61,375 nucleotides of DNA from an uncultured Acetatifactor sp. (GCA_947586055.1 CANPXL010000017.1:1-61375); one strand, 5' to 3'. Positions 7,956 to 17,067 are shown, counted from the stretch's first letter. Translations and numbers: made by a program. The notes: generated by a model not told the origin, from the letters alone.

Positions 7956-8039
7956 TGCGCGAGATGGGACTTGAACCCACACGATATTGCTATCACTAGA
8001 TCCTTAGTCTAGCCTGTCTGCCAATTCCAGCACTCGCGC
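7956..8039 (-). tRNA. tRNA-Leu(TAA)
   Basis: 84-nt class II tRNA. The acceptor GCGCGAG pairs with CTCGCGC, the discriminator is A and CCA is not encoded. The anticodon loop ACTAAGGAT shows TAA in a CTAG-type stem, there is a long variable arm, and the T-loop is TTCAAGT. Confidence 0.93.
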
Positions 8040-8117
8040 ATACGCACCGCGCAAGTACCATACTAACATTTCGGATCCCAAATGTCAACTGTTTTCAGGA
8101 AATTCGCCGCAAAAATT

Positions 8118-8172
8118 GTAACCGTTCAGCCGCGCCTGCCTTTGCTCATAAAATGGCGCTCCCACGGCAGCC
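8118..8172 (-). repeat. MITE-like repeat A, truncated copy
   Basis: Inverted relative to the copy at 52.5 kb. It keeps one end (GTAACCGTTCAG) and the GCAAAGGCAGGCGC core, then GGAGCGCC and GGCTGCCG, but has lost the long hairpin and the other terminus. Its last base coincides with the stop codon of the KDG kinase gene (8172-8174). Confidence 0.75.
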
Positions 8173-9203
8173 TATCTCTGCACCCGGCCGGATGCGTCGC
8201 CCCCCGCCAGCGTCTCCACCTCCTTGCGCGACGCCAGATTAAAGTCGCCGGGGATGGTATGCTTTAACGCCGACGCCGCCACGGCGAACTCCAGCGCATC
8301 CTTAAAGTTCCTGCCGTCCAGCAGGCCGCAGATCACGCCGCCGGCAAAGGAATCTCCGCCGCCCACCCGATCGACAATGGGACTGATCCGGTACTCTCTG
8401 GAATGGTAAAACTCCTTTGTATCCCGGGAATAGATGCAGGCGGACCAGCCGTTGTCGGAAGCGGAATGACTGACACGAAGGGATGAGATGCAATATTCAA
8501 AGTGATAGTCCGCCACCATCTGTTCAAAAACAGACCGATAACCTGCCAGCTCCAGCTCTCCGCTTACCACATCGGTTCTGCCGGGCCGATACCCCAGAAC
8601 GAGCTCCGCATCCTCCTCATTTCCGATGCAGACGTCCACATACTGCATCAAATTTTTCATCACTCTCTGCGCCTTCTCGGAAGACCAGAGCTTCTTTCGG
8701 AAATTCAGGTCCACGGAGACCTTGACGCCGTGCTTCTTTGCCGCCTGCAGCGCTTTCTCCGTCAATACCGCGGCGGAATCGGAGATCGCGGGAGTGATCC
8801 CGGTAAAATGGAACCAGTCCGCGTCCCTGAAAATCTCGTCAAAATCAAAATCTTTTTCTGTGGCGGTAGAGATGGAGGAATGCGCCCGGTCATAGATCAC
8901 CTTGGACGGCCGCATGGCGGAACCGCTCTCCAGAAAGTAGATTCCCAGTCTCTCCCCGCATCTTGCGATATGACGGGTCCCCACATTGTATTTCCGCAGG
9001 GCGGCGACGGCGCACTCTCCGATCTCGTTGTCGGGGACGGCGGTCACAAATTCCGCGTCGTGCCCATAGTTTGCCAGAGAGACCGCTACGTTCGCTTCCC
9101 CTCCGCCGTAGCAGACGTCAAATTCGTCCGCCTGGATCAATTTTTCCGAATTGGGGGTGGATAACCTTAACATGATCTCACCCATTGTGATTACCTTTGC
9201 CAT
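8172..9203 (-). CDS. kdgK: 2-dehydro-3-deoxygluconokinase (PfkB family)
   Basis: 343 residues. It phosphorylates 2-keto-3-deoxygluconate to KDPG in the cytoplasm, in hexuronate and related Entner-Doudoroff-type breakdown. PfkB features are clear: the N-terminal MGEIMLRLSTPN, glycine-rich YGGGEANVAVSLANYG, KVSVDLNFRKKLW, and the C-terminal VGGGDSFAGGVICGLL, whose Asp is the catalytic base and whose glycines form the anion hole. The KDPG aldolase gene lies 83 bases upstream, so kinase and aldolase are consecutive enzymes. Among PfkB kinases the aldolase partner favours KdgK over ribo- or fructokinase. A truncated repeat element abuts the stop codon. Confidence 0.88.
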   Translation of the reverse strand: MAKVITMGEIMLRLSTPNSEKLIQADEFDVCYGGGEANVAVSLANYGHDAEFVTAVPDNEIGECAVAALRKYNVGTRHIARCGERLGIYFLESGSAMRPSKVIYDRAHSSISTATEKDFDFDEIFRDADWFHFTGITPAISDSAAVLTEKALQAAKKHGVKVSVDLNFRKKLWSSEKAQRVMKNLMQYVDVCIGNEEDAELVLGYRPGRTDVVSGELELAGYRSVFEQMVADYHFEYCISSLRVSHSASDNGWSACIYSRDTKEFYHSREYRISPIVDRVGGGDSFAGGVICGLLDGRNFKDALEFAVAASALKHTIPGDFNLASRKEVETLAGGDASGRVQR

Positions 9204-9286
9204 TTTTCCGTTTCCTCTCCTATTCTCTGTTCTTTCTGTTTTCTCCGTTCTTTGCGCAGTCCGATATTGTCTGCCGCGGTTCTTTT

Positions 9287-10246
9287 CTATTTCTGTACCA
9301 GATGAACGGCAAAGCCGCCGATTTCTTCCTTCAGATAAATCGCCTTGTACGCTCCGTTTTCATCCCGCTTCGGCTCATCAAACTCCACCCCCAGAACGGT
9401 GGCCATATAGTTCACCGCCCTTTCGATATAATTGGTGCGGATGGCAATATGTCCGTGGGTTCCCCTGAAAGGAGATTTCATCACTTCGACGGCTGTGCCG
9501 GAGAAGACGGAGCTGTTTCCCTCTTTGACGGCGAACCCGAACAGGAAGCTGAACCTCTGAGCAGCCCTCATGGCTTCCGCTTCGTTCCCGCCGTTGATCC
9601 CTACATGGGCCAGTTCAAATCCCAGCATGGTCCGGACGGCTTCCTCGGTCAGCTGACGGATTCTGTCCCACGCGCCCTCGTTGATCAGGTCCCCCGGCAC
9701 CATCCAGGAGCCGCCGCAGGCGATAATCTTGTTAAAGTCAAGATACGATGTGAGATTTTTTGCGTTGATCCCGCCGGTGGGCATGAATTTCATGTTTCCG
9801 TAGGGCGCCGCCATGGCCTTGATCTTTGCCAGCCCGCCGGACTGTTCCGCCGGGAAAAATTTCACCGTGTCAAGCCCCAACTCGATCGCCTGTTCTACGT
9901 CGGAAGGACTGGATGTCCCGGGAATAACGGGAATGTTCTTCTCAAGGCAGTACCTGACGGTCCGGGGATTTAACCCGGGACTTACGATAAACTTCGCTCC
10001 CGCTTCCACAGCCGCGTCCACCTGCTGCGCGTTCAGCACGGTTCCCGCGCCCACGCACATATCCGGAAATTCCGCGGTCATGCGCCGGATCGCCTCCGCC
10101 GCCGCGCCCGTCCGGAAGGTTACCTCCGCGCAGGGAAGCCCTCCTGCGCACAATGCCTTCGCCAGCGGAATCGCGTCTTCCGCCCTGTCGATTTTGACAA
10201 CAGGTACAATTCCGATTTTTCCGATCTTTTCCAATACTTCGTTCAT
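9287..10246 (-). CDS. eda: KDPG/KHG aldolase with C-terminal VOC domain
   Basis: 319 residues; classical Eda enzymes have about 205-215. Residues 1-~205 form the class I aldolase that splits KDPG to pyruvate and glyceraldehyde 3-phosphate: Glu in CAEVTFRTGAA, GAGTVLNAQQ, the Schiff-base Lys in DTVKFFPAEQSGG and the phosphate loop MPTGGI. Residues ~217-319 form a vicinal-oxygen-chelate domain (FELAHVGIN, then HGHIAIRTNYIERAVNYM and GGFAVHLVQ). The start has GAGGG upstream and overlaps the YfhO stop as ATGA. The role of the added domain is unknown; it could bind a metal or tune oligomerisation. Confidence 0.9.
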   Translation of the reverse strand: MNEVLEKIGKIGIVPVVKIDRAEDAIPLAKALCAGGLPCAEVTFRTGAAAEAIRRMTAEFPDMCVGAGTVLNAQQVDAAVEAGAKFIVSPGLNPRTVRYCLEKNIPVIPGTSSPSDVEQAIELGLDTVKFFPAEQSGGLAKIKAMAAPYGNMKFMPTGGINAKNLTSYLDFNKIIACGGSWMVPGDLINEGAWDRIRQLTEEAVRTMLGFELAHVGINGGNEAEAMRAAQRFSFLFGFAVKEGNSSVFSGTAVEVMKSPFRGTHGHIAIRTNYIERAVNYMATVLGVEFDEPKRDENGAYKAIYLKEEIGGFAVHLVQK

Positions 10247-12783
10247 GATTCCCTCGTTTCTGCCGTTCCGACGGCCGTTGTATCATATCGTTTTTCCTGC
10301 GTTTCTGCTTTTTTCTTCTTCCTTCGTCCCATCCTGAAAAACATGACTGCCCCAAACAATGCCGCGCTTGCCAGGCTGACGCCGAGTCCGGCCCCTCTTC
10401 CCTGAGGGACATAGCGCATCTCCAAAGTGTAACTGCCCGGTTCCAGATCAAACGCCATCAGACATCCGCCAAAGGTGGACGCTTTCGTCTCTTTCCCGTT
10501 TATACGCACCTTCCATCCGTCCTCACAGGGCACGGACAGGATCAGGCGCCCCGGCTGCTGCAGCGTGATTTCTCCGGATATCCTGTCGCTTTCCCAGCGC
10601 ACTTTTTCAAGATGGCAGGCGGAGAGCTTTTCCAGAACCTGCGCAAGCACCGACTCGTCCATCCGGTAGATGTCGGCGGAGATATTTTTCGTCGTATCCT
10701 CCGGATTTCCGTTCTCCAAAGTAATCTTTTGATCCTGCTCAAGCTCCCCCAGATACAGTACGGAACCCACCTTCAGATCCGAAAAGGTTTCCGTCTCCGT
10801 ACTGCCGCCGATATAGTCCACCTGATTCGTCCCGGAAGACGTTAAGACCGCGTAATAAATCCCGCGCTCCCGGGCCTGAAACTGCACCTTTCCATTGAGG
10901 ATCTGTTCGTTTTCCCTGACAAACAGCCTGCCCTGAGCCCCAAAGGTCTCCGCCAGCTTTGTCTGCAGCGTCAGCCCGTTGGACGCTGTCCCGGGAAGGT
11001 CGGATCCCGCCGGCGCCACATAGCCGAAGGGCAGCGTACTGTTGCACCGGTAGAGGAAAACGTCCCCGCTTCTGCCGCACAGCGAATAGAGACCGTTCTC
11101 ATACGCCTCCGAATCCCCAAACATGTAATTCACGTTGAGGAGCGCCGACGTAAACGCCGTGGCGCCGTCAAAGCAGTAATACACCTTGCTGTGGCGCATC
11201 CCAAGCCTGCTGTAAAACTCCATCACGTCGGAGTTCATGGTGGAGGAAAATATGCTGGCATTGGGATATCCGACAAGGATTCCATCGTTTTTTGTCCTGC
11301 GTGAGAACTTCTCCAGCCGGTAGAATCCGTCCTCCCCTTGCGCAGTCTGTTCGTACAGCGCCTTATAGTCCCGCAGGGGATCCAGATAAAGACTCCGGCC
11401 GGTGGTGGAGATACCGGTGACGTAAAAGTTCACGCCCAGCTCCGCCACGGAAAGAACAACCGCGACAGTCCCAAAGACCGCCCGTTTCATCACGCCGGGA
11501 CGTGTCCTGTACAGATACAGAAAGACGGCGTAGGCGCTGATCACCGCCAGCGTCAGGATCTTCACCCCGTAGTAAAAATCCTCGTGCGTCACAAACTTTT
11601 CGCAGAACAGATAAAATCCCACCGTCGCCAGATAACCATACAGGATCAGGCGGGGCGGCGTCTCCCCGATATGGCAGAAAACATCATAGCACATACCAAT
11701 CACAAGGAAGATGTAGAGAAAGGACTGTCTCGCCGGCAGGGAGTCCGGAAAATTCATGCCATGCCAGATAAAGTCCAGGTAATTGCTCCCGAAGCTGAGC
11801 AGGAGGAACCCTGCCAGCGCCAGTCTGCAGAACCTTTCCCGAATGGGAATCTTCGGGTGTACGGCATAGACCGGCAAAAGCATCAGCGCCGCGCTGCCGC
11901 AGTAGAGATTGGGCCAGTGGTCCAGTCCCCGTTCCGTTGCCACACACATAAAATGTCTGGCCAGCATATCCAGCACGGAAAAATAGGATCTCGCCGTCTC
12001 GGGAAAATCCATGTCTCCGAAATCCGTCTTCAGGATGGCGCAGACCTCGGGCACCAGCAGCACTCCCGCCATTCCCGCCGCCAGAAGGGAGAACAGGACA
12101 AAATTTCCCGTGCTGCGCAGCCGTCTCTTCCTTCCCTTCCCGGCTGCCATCAGCACCAGAAAATACAGCGCCAGATAAATGCAGATCATGATGGAGAGAT
12201 AATAATTGGTGTAAATGGAAAGGGCCAGCGTCACACAGTACAGTCCGCAGCGCCCCTCTTCCACCAGCCTCTCCAGCCCGAGAACGATCAGAGGCAGAAT
12301 CGCCACGCAGTCCAGCCACATAATATTATAGCAGTAAGCAGCCAGAAATCCGGACAACGCATAAAACAGCGAGAAAACCACCGTTGACAAATCGGCGCGT
12401 CCGAAATGCTTCCCGAGATAAATACAGCACGTCAGACCGCAGAGCCCGATTTTTAAAACAATCAGGAAACCGATAAATTCTATCAGGAACCGCTCCGGCA
12501 CCAGGATCAGAAGCGCGTTCAGCGGACTGGCAAGATAGTAAACGAACAGCGCCAGAAAATTGGAACCGATTCCCGCATGAAAGGAAAAACCAAGACTTTC
12601 CCCGGCGCGGATCTTATGCAGCAGTTCGCTGAAAAACGGCATATACTGATGGTAGAGATCGGCGGGCAGAAAACACCTGTCGCTGAGAGGATAGACCCCG
12701 CTTACGGCAAACAGCGCCAGCATAACAGCCGCCGGCAATACAAAAGCCAGACTCCACATCATCCATTTTCTGCTGTGATTCAT
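10243..12783 (-). CDS. YfhO-family multispanning membrane protein
   Basis: 846 residues with GGAGG before the ATG. It begins with a membrane helix, then the family-typical GVYPLSDRCFLPADLYHQYMP and a run of hydrophobic helices through residue ~450. A large extracytoplasmic domain follows, with a final helix (GLGVSLASAALFGAVMFF) and a basic tail. YfhO proteins are GT-C-fold-like membrane enzymes or flippase partners; B. subtilis YfhO takes part in glycosylation of lipoteichoic acid. The gene is first in a unit and is coupled by ATGA overlap to the KDPG aldolase, an unexpected partner. That may reflect promoter sharing and not a common pathway. Confidence 0.85.
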   Translation of the reverse strand: MNHSRKWMMWSLAFVLPAAVMLALFAVSGVYPLSDRCFLPADLYHQYMPFFSELLHKIRAGESLGFSFHAGIGSNFLALFVYYLASPLNALLILVPERFLIEFIGFLIVLKIGLCGLTCCIYLGKHFGRADLSTVVFSLFYALSGFLAAYCYNIMWLDCVAILPLIVLGLERLVEEGRCGLYCVTLALSIYTNYYLSIMICIYLALYFLVLMAAGKGRKRRLRSTGNFVLFSLLAAGMAGVLLVPEVCAILKTDFGDMDFPETARSYFSVLDMLARHFMCVATERGLDHWPNLYCGSAALMLLPVYAVHPKIPIRERFCRLALAGFLLLSFGSNYLDFIWHGMNFPDSLPARQSFLYIFLVIGMCYDVFCHIGETPPRLILYGYLATVGFYLFCEKFVTHEDFYYGVKILTLAVISAYAVFLYLYRTRPGVMKRAVFGTVAVVLSVAELGVNFYVTGISTTGRSLYLDPLRDYKALYEQTAQGEDGFYRLEKFSRRTKNDGILVGYPNASIFSSTMNSDVMEFYSRLGMRHSKVYYCFDGATAFTSALLNVNYMFGDSEAYENGLYSLCGRSGDVFLYRCNSTLPFGYVAPAGSDLPGTASNGLTLQTKLAETFGAQGRLFVRENEQILNGKVQFQARERGIYYAVLTSSGTNQVDYIGGSTETETFSDLKVGSVLYLGELEQDQKITLENGNPEDTTKNISADIYRMDESVLAQVLEKLSACHLEKVRWESDRISGEITLQQPGRLILSVPCEDGWKVRINGKETKASTFGGCLMAFDLEPGSYTLEMRYVPQGRGAGLGVSLASAALFGAVMFFRMGRRKKKKAETQEKRYDTTAVGTAETRES

Positions 12784-12943
12784 CTCATGGTCCTCCGGAC
12801 ACAGTCAGATAACCGTTCCGTACTATTGTATCATATTTTTTGATTCAGACAAAGCCTTTCCGCAAAAGAATCCCATCTTTTTCCTCACCCCGCCGCAGTC
12901 CGGATCATATACTGTGAAAGAGAGCCTTTTTGAGGTCCGGTTT

Positions 12944-13609
12944 ATGAAGATTGCCATTGTCGGGCGAAAACAGGATACGGAGAATTATGTCCGCTATGTA
13001 CAGGCGCAGGGGCATCAGCCTGTCGTAACTCTGGATCCGGAGGAAGCCGCTTCCTGCGGCCGCCTGATCCTGCCCGGAGGCGGGGATATCACGCCCGCCC
13101 TTTTCGGAGAGAGAGACCGGGGATCCCGAAAAATCGATACGGAGCTGGACCTTCTCCAGCTGCAGGCCCTTGAACTGTGCGTCAACAGACGCATCCCCCT
13201 GCTCGGCATCTGCAAAGGGATCCAGATCATCAATGTAGGGCTGGGCGGCACCCTGTATCAGGATCTGCCCACCGCGGATCTGCACCGGTATAAAGACGCC
13301 GATCAGTACCATGAGACCGTCACGGTAAAAGGCTCCTGGCTCTACAGACTGTACGGCAGCCGCCAGACCGTAAACAGCGCCCATCATCAGGCCGTCCGCA
13401 GTCTGGGAAAGGGACTGATACCGGTACAGTTCTGCCCTCAGGACGGCTGCATCGAAGCCGTTGTTCATGAGACGCTTCCCATTCTGGGCGTCCAATGGCA
13501 CCCGGAGCGTATCGACGAAAGCCGGTCCGGCGTCTGCGGCGCCAGAATCCTCTCCTTCTTCTCAGACCGTTTCCCCACCGCAGCTTCCTTTTCCCTTTCT
13601 CTCCTTTGA
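12944..13609 (+). CDS. Gamma-glutamyl-GABA hydrolase-like class I amidotransferase (peptidase C26)
   Basis: 221 residues from the ATG at 12944, with GAGG eight bases upstream. A GTG start at 12914 would add 10 residues. The glutamine amidotransferase triad is visible: nucleophile Cys in LLGICKGIQIINV, and His and Glu in LGVQWHPERI. LPGGGDITPALFGE and NSAHHQAV are typical of the PuuD/YvdE branch, which hydrolyses gamma-glutamyl bonds such as those in gamma-glutamyl-GABA. No putrescine pathway genes lie nearby, so the substrate is uncertain. It is transcribed away from YfhO and converges on citrate synthase. Confidence 0.85.
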   Translation: MKIAIVGRKQDTENYVRYVQAQGHQPVVTLDPEEAASCGRLILPGGGDITPALFGERDRGSRKIDTELDLLQLQALELCVNRRIPLLGICKGIQIINVGLGGTLYQDLPTADLHRYKDADQYHETVTVKGSWLYRLYGSRQTVNSAHHQAVRSLGKGLIPVQFCPQDGCIEAVVHETLPILGVQWHPERIDESRSGVCGARILSFFSDRFPTAASFSLSLL

Positions 13610-13624
13610 CCGGACGCTCTGACG

Positions 13625-13685
13625 AAAAAAGCAGCCGCGAAATACCGCTCATCCGCCTTCCCGGATAAAAGCTGTATTTCGCGGC
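13625..13685 (-). terminator. Terminator of citrate synthase gene
   Basis: A 12-bp perfect inverted repeat, GCCGCGAAATAC (13634-13645) / GTATTTCGCGGC (13674-13685), is followed on the minus strand by a TTTTTT run. It lies between two convergent genes. Confidence 0.7.
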
Positions 13686-13722
13686 CGCCCGCTTCCAATC
13701 GATTTTCTGTTTACCGCCGCCC

Positions 13723-15072
13723 CTACGGTCTGTCTTCCATGTTCACATACTGCCGTTCTTCCATAACGCTCTTATAGGCGGGCCGGATGATCTTATCCAT
13801 GTTGATCAGTTCCTCCAGCCTGTGGGCGCTCCAGCCCGCGATCCTGGCGATGGCAAAAATAGGCGTGTACATTTCAAGGGGAATCTCCAGCATGCTGTAG
13901 ACAAAGCCGCTGTAAAAGTCCACGTTGGCGCTGACGCCCTTGTAGATTCTGGCTTTTTCAGAGATCACCTGGGGCGCCAGTCTCTCGATCATGGAATACA
14001 ACGCAAAGTCTTTTTCTCTCCCTTTTGCCGTGGCCAGCTGTTCCACAAAGCCCTTGAACACCTGTGCTCTCGGATCCGAAAGGGAATACACCGCATGGCC
14101 CATGCCGTAGATCAGCCCCTTGCCGTCGAAGGCTTCCCTGTTCAGGATCTTTTTCAGGTACGCCCGGATTTCGTCTTCATCCGTCCAGTCGGAAACGTTT
14201 TTCTCGATATCCCGCATCATCTCCACGACCTTGATGTTTGCGCCGCCGTGCTTCGGTCCCTTCAGGGAGGACAGGGCCGCCGCGATCACAGAGTATGTAT
14301 CCGATCCGGAGGACGTCACCACGCGGGTGGTAAACGTAGAGTTGTTTCCGCCGCCGTGCTCCATGTGCAGCACAAGAGCGATATCCAGCACTCTGGCTTC
14401 CAGCTCCGTAAATTTTTTGTCAGGCCGCAGCATCATCAGAAGATTTTCCGCCGTGGAAAGCTTCTTGGAGGGCCTGTGTATGTACATACTCTCGTCGTTC
14501 TGATAATGGTTGTAGGCATGATAGCCGTAAACCGTCAGCACAGGGAACAGGCTGATCAGTCCCAGACACTGGCGAAGCACATTTTCCACGGAAGTATCGT
14601 TGCACGCCCGGTCGTAGGAGGCCAGCGTCAGCACGCTCCTTGTGAGGGAATTCATGATATCGCTGCTGGGCGCCTTCATGATCACATCTCTCGTAAAGTT
14701 TGTGGGCAGCGTTCTGTGCGACGCCAGAATATCCTTAAACTCTTCCAGCTGACGGCTGTTGGGGAGATCTCCGAACAAAAGCAGATACGCAACCTCTTCA
14801 AAACCGAAACGCTTTCTCGTAAATCCCTTTACCAGTTCGATACAGTCGTAACCCCGGTACCAGAGTTTTCCTTCACAGGGCGTCTTGACCCCGTTCACCA
14901 TCTGAAACGCGTCGATCCTGGAAATATTGGTCAGGCCCGTGACAACGCCGTTTCCGTTCTTGTCTCGAAGCCCTCTCTGCACCTCGTATTTTTCAAACAG
15001 CGCCGGATCCAGCTGATCGGCTTTTCTGCACAGCTGTGCATAATCGTATAAATAAGTATTCTCCTTCTTCAA
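13723..15072 (-). CDS. gltA: Citrate synthase
   Basis: 449 residues if started at the TTG at 15072, which has GGGGG nine bases upstream; an ATG at 15108 would add 12 residues without a clear ribosome site. The enzyme condenses acetyl-CoA and oxaloacetate. All catalytic regions are present: LRDKNGNGVVTGLTNIS near the N-terminus, MEHGGGNNSTFTTRVV and LKGPKHGGANIKVVEM (active His), YGMGHAVYSLSDPRAQ (second His and Arg), and GVSANVDFYSGFVY (catalytic Asp). It stands alone under its own promoter. A 2-methylcitrate synthase activity cannot be excluded, but no prp genes are near. Confidence 0.92.
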   Translation of the reverse strand: MKKENTYLYDYAQLCRKADQLDPALFEKYEVQRGLRDKNGNGVVTGLTNISRIDAFQMVNGVKTPCEGKLWYRGYDCIELVKGFTRKRFGFEEVAYLLLFGDLPNSRQLEEFKDILASHRTLPTNFTRDVIMKAPSSDIMNSLTRSVLTLASYDRACNDTSVENVLRQCLGLISLFPVLTVYGYHAYNHYQNDESMYIHRPSKKLSTAENLLMMLRPDKKFTELEARVLDIALVLHMEHGGGNNSTFTTRVVTSSGSDTYSVIAAALSSLKGPKHGGANIKVVEMMRDIEKNVSDWTDEDEIRAYLKKILNREAFDGKGLIYGMGHAVYSLSDPRAQVFKGFVEQLATAKGREKDFALYSMIERLAPQVISEKARIYKGVSANVDFYSGFVYSMLEIPLEMYTPIFAIARIAGWSAHRLEELINMDKIIRPAYKSVMEERQYVNMEDRP

Positions 15073-15200
15073 TAGACAGTACCCCCTTTCCCCTGTTCTC
15101 GGTATCACCTGAATAATAACGGAAGGATCTTACAGAATAAGACTTGCGTTCATGACAGACGGCAGGGCTGCCGTCGTTTGCTTTATGCCACATTACATAT

Positions 15201-15230
15201 ATCATATCTGTTTTTCACGGAACCTGTCAA
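15201..15230 (-). promoter_or_regulatory. Sigma-A promoter of citrate synthase
   Basis: TTGACA (15230-15225), an 18-base spacer and TATGAT (15206-15201) on the minus strand, about 130 bases before the TTG start. The repeat element begins only ~30 bases further upstream. Confidence 0.7.
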
Positions 15231-15259
15231 TAAAAAAGGTATTAAATTTTTATGATATG

Positions 15260-15701
15260 ATAACAGTTCAGCCGACAGCCGTATACAGCGGAAAATCGTG
15301 CTCGCACGAATTTTTCGCTGTATATAGCTGTCGAGGGAGCGCCATTCCATGAGCAAAGGCAGGCGCGCAGCGCCGAAAAGCGCGTCAGCGCGGCTTTGCG
15401 AATGGCGCGGGCTGAACGGTATACGCGCAGTGCCAGCGCAAAGGCAGGCGCGCAGCGCCGGAGAGCGCGTCAGCGCGGCTTTGCGAATGGCGCGGGCTGA
15501 ACGGTATGCGCGCAGTGCCAGCGCAAAGGCAGGCGCGCAGCGCCGAAGAGCGCGTTAGCGCGGCTTTGCGAATGGCGCGGGCTGAACGGTATGCGCGCAA
15601 TGCCAGCGCAAAGGCAGGCGCGCAGCGCCGAAGAGCGCGCCAGCGCGGCTTTGCGAATGGCGCGGGCTGAACGGTATGCAAGCAGCGCGGCTAACTGTTA
15701 C
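15260..15701 (+). mobile_element. MITE-like repeat A, expanded copy
   Basis: The left end is ATAACAGTTCAG and the right end CTAACTGTTAC. A long hairpin near 15283-15332 pairs CAGCG with CGCTG and GTGC with GCAC. The element is flanked by ATGATATG (15252-15259) and ATCATATG (15702-15709), an 8-bp direct repeat with one mismatch, as a target-site duplication would leave. The right-hand duplication includes the stop codon of the GH27 gene (15703-15705). The copy is longer than the 164-bp form at 52.5 kb because of internal 85-bp tandem units. Confidence 0.8.
15353..15692 (+). repeat. Four 85-bp tandem units inside repeat A
   Basis: The phrase GCAAAGGCAGGCGCGCAGC recurs at 15353, 15438, 15523 and 15608, exactly 85 bases apart, with only a few substitutions between units. 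Each unit contains GCGCG-rich inverted repeats and GAATGGCGCGGGCTGAACGG. There are no spacers, so it is not a CRISPR array. Confidence 0.9.
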
Positions 15702-15702
15702 A

Positions 15703-16998
15703 TCATATGCAATATACCGCACATCCGTGGGGCGGCAGCTTTACCGTGAGACATCCGCCTTCCACCCTGCGGCTCTCCCCGGTCCAGAGTTCCGTCATCC
15801 CGTCTCCCTCCGAAAGGCCGGCATCCGCCGTCTCAACGGAAATGTCCGCCGTCTCCCCGCTTAAGTTGAACAGCGCCGCATACCGTTTCCCCGTCTCGGG
15901 ATTGCAGGCCTTCCATACCGCCTTCTTTTCATCCAGGCAGACCTGTCTTGCCCTGCACTTCGGCGTGAGCATGGCCAGCACTTCCCTGTTTGTCAGAAGC
16001 GAAAGCGTCCAGTCGTCCAGAAGCGTCATCTCCGCTCCCAGCATCAGCGGAGAGCCGAAAATGCACCAGAGCGTCATCATGGTCCGCTGCTCTTCCCGGG
16101 TCAGGTTTGTGACCCACTCGTGGCCGAATCCCTTCCCCATATGACCCAGAGGAAGCATGTCACAGTCAGGGTAGCACCCCGGCGCAACATGGTTCTGCCA
16201 AAGCTCGCAGCGGCGAAACATATCCTTCAGAAGCTCCCATTGATCCCAGAGATCATCCGTGATCCGCCACATGTTTGCATAGGTTTCATAGTGCCATGCC
16301 TTTTCGATCAGCGCAGGGCCGGGGGAAAGGGAAAGCACAATATCCCTCCCGCAGTTCTGAATCGCCTTTGCCAGCATCTCTACCTCGTGCTGAGCGGAAT
16401 AACGGTTGTCGGCGTACAGATTTGTATTGCAGATATCGTCGCACTTGATAAAATCCACGCCCCACTCAGCGTACATCTGAAACAGAGAGTCATAGTAGCG
16501 CTGCCCGTCCGCGCCTTCCCTGACGCCGTACATATCAGGATTCCAGCCGCATATAGAAGAGGGATTGGCCACGTCGGCGGCCGTCACCTCCGTTCCTTTC
16601 ACGGGAAGATGCGCATGAGCGGCCGCCCGGGGAATCCCCCGCATGATATGAATGCCGAATTTCAGCCCCAGTCCGTGTATGTACTCTGCCAGCGGCCGAA
16701 AGCCCGCTCCGCCCACAGAGGAAGGAAAGCGTTCGGGATCCGGCTGCAGTCTGCCGTATTCGTCCATTTCCAGCTTGCTGAAAGGAATATACTGGAACCG
16801 GTCCCTCTGGCTTCCCGCCCCGTGGGCGTACCACTGAATATCGACCACGATATATTCCCAGCCGTATTCCTTCAGATGCGCCGCCATATAATCCGCGTTG
16901 GCTTTGACGCGCGCCTCGTCTACCGTCGTGTCATAGTAATCGTAGCTGTTCCATCCCATGGGCGGGGTGGGGGCAAAACTGTTTTTGTCTCTCTTCAT
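15703..16998 (-). CDS. Alpha-galactosidase, GH27
   Basis: 431 residues, cytoplasmic (no signal peptide). It should release terminal alpha-galactose from oligosaccharides by the retaining mechanism. The GH27 signature PPMGWNSYDYYDTTVDE is at residues ~12-28. The nucleophile Asp lies in WGVDFIKCDDICN, and the acid/base Asp is probably in MWRITDDLWDQW. A C-terminal beta domain (residues ~340-431) ends in HGCAVYCI. It follows the DUF6020 gene by 69 bases with AGGAG before its ATG. The stop codon lies inside the flanking duplication of a repeat element, so the insertion barely spared the reading frame. Related GH27 enzymes include N-acetylgalactosaminidases and isomaltodextranases. Confidence 0.9.
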   Translation of the reverse strand: MKRDKNSFAPTPPMGWNSYDYYDTTVDEARVKANADYMAAHLKEYGWEYIVVDIQWYAHGAGSQRDRFQYIPFSKLEMDEYGRLQPDPERFPSSVGGAGFRPLAEYIHGLGLKFGIHIMRGIPRAAAHAHLPVKGTEVTAADVANPSSICGWNPDMYGVREGADGQRYYDSLFQMYAEWGVDFIKCDDICNTNLYADNRYSAQHEVEMLAKAIQNCGRDIVLSLSPGPALIEKAWHYETYANMWRITDDLWDQWELLKDMFRRCELWQNHVAPGCYPDCDMLPLGHMGKGFGHEWVTNLTREEQRTMMTLWCIFGSPLMLGAEMTLLDDWTLSLLTNREVLAMLTPKCRARQVCLDEKKAVWKACNPETGKRYAALFNLSGETADISVETADAGLSEGDGMTELWTGESRRVEGGCLTVKLPPHGCAVYCI

Positions 16999-17067
16999 TT
17001 CCTTGCTCTCCTTTCTTTGCTCTCCTGAATTTGATCGCCTTGTTCGATTCCCTCTCGGGTTCCCTTT

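Noticed and set aside
15349..15681. Open frames within the tandem repeats (MSKGRRAAPKSASARLC and similar)
   Set aside because: They come from the palindromic repeat unit and recur only where repeat A occurs. There is no ribosome site and no conservation expected of a protein.
15353..15692. CRISPR array
   Set aside because: The 85-bp units are directly abutted with no variable spacers, and no cas genes are near.
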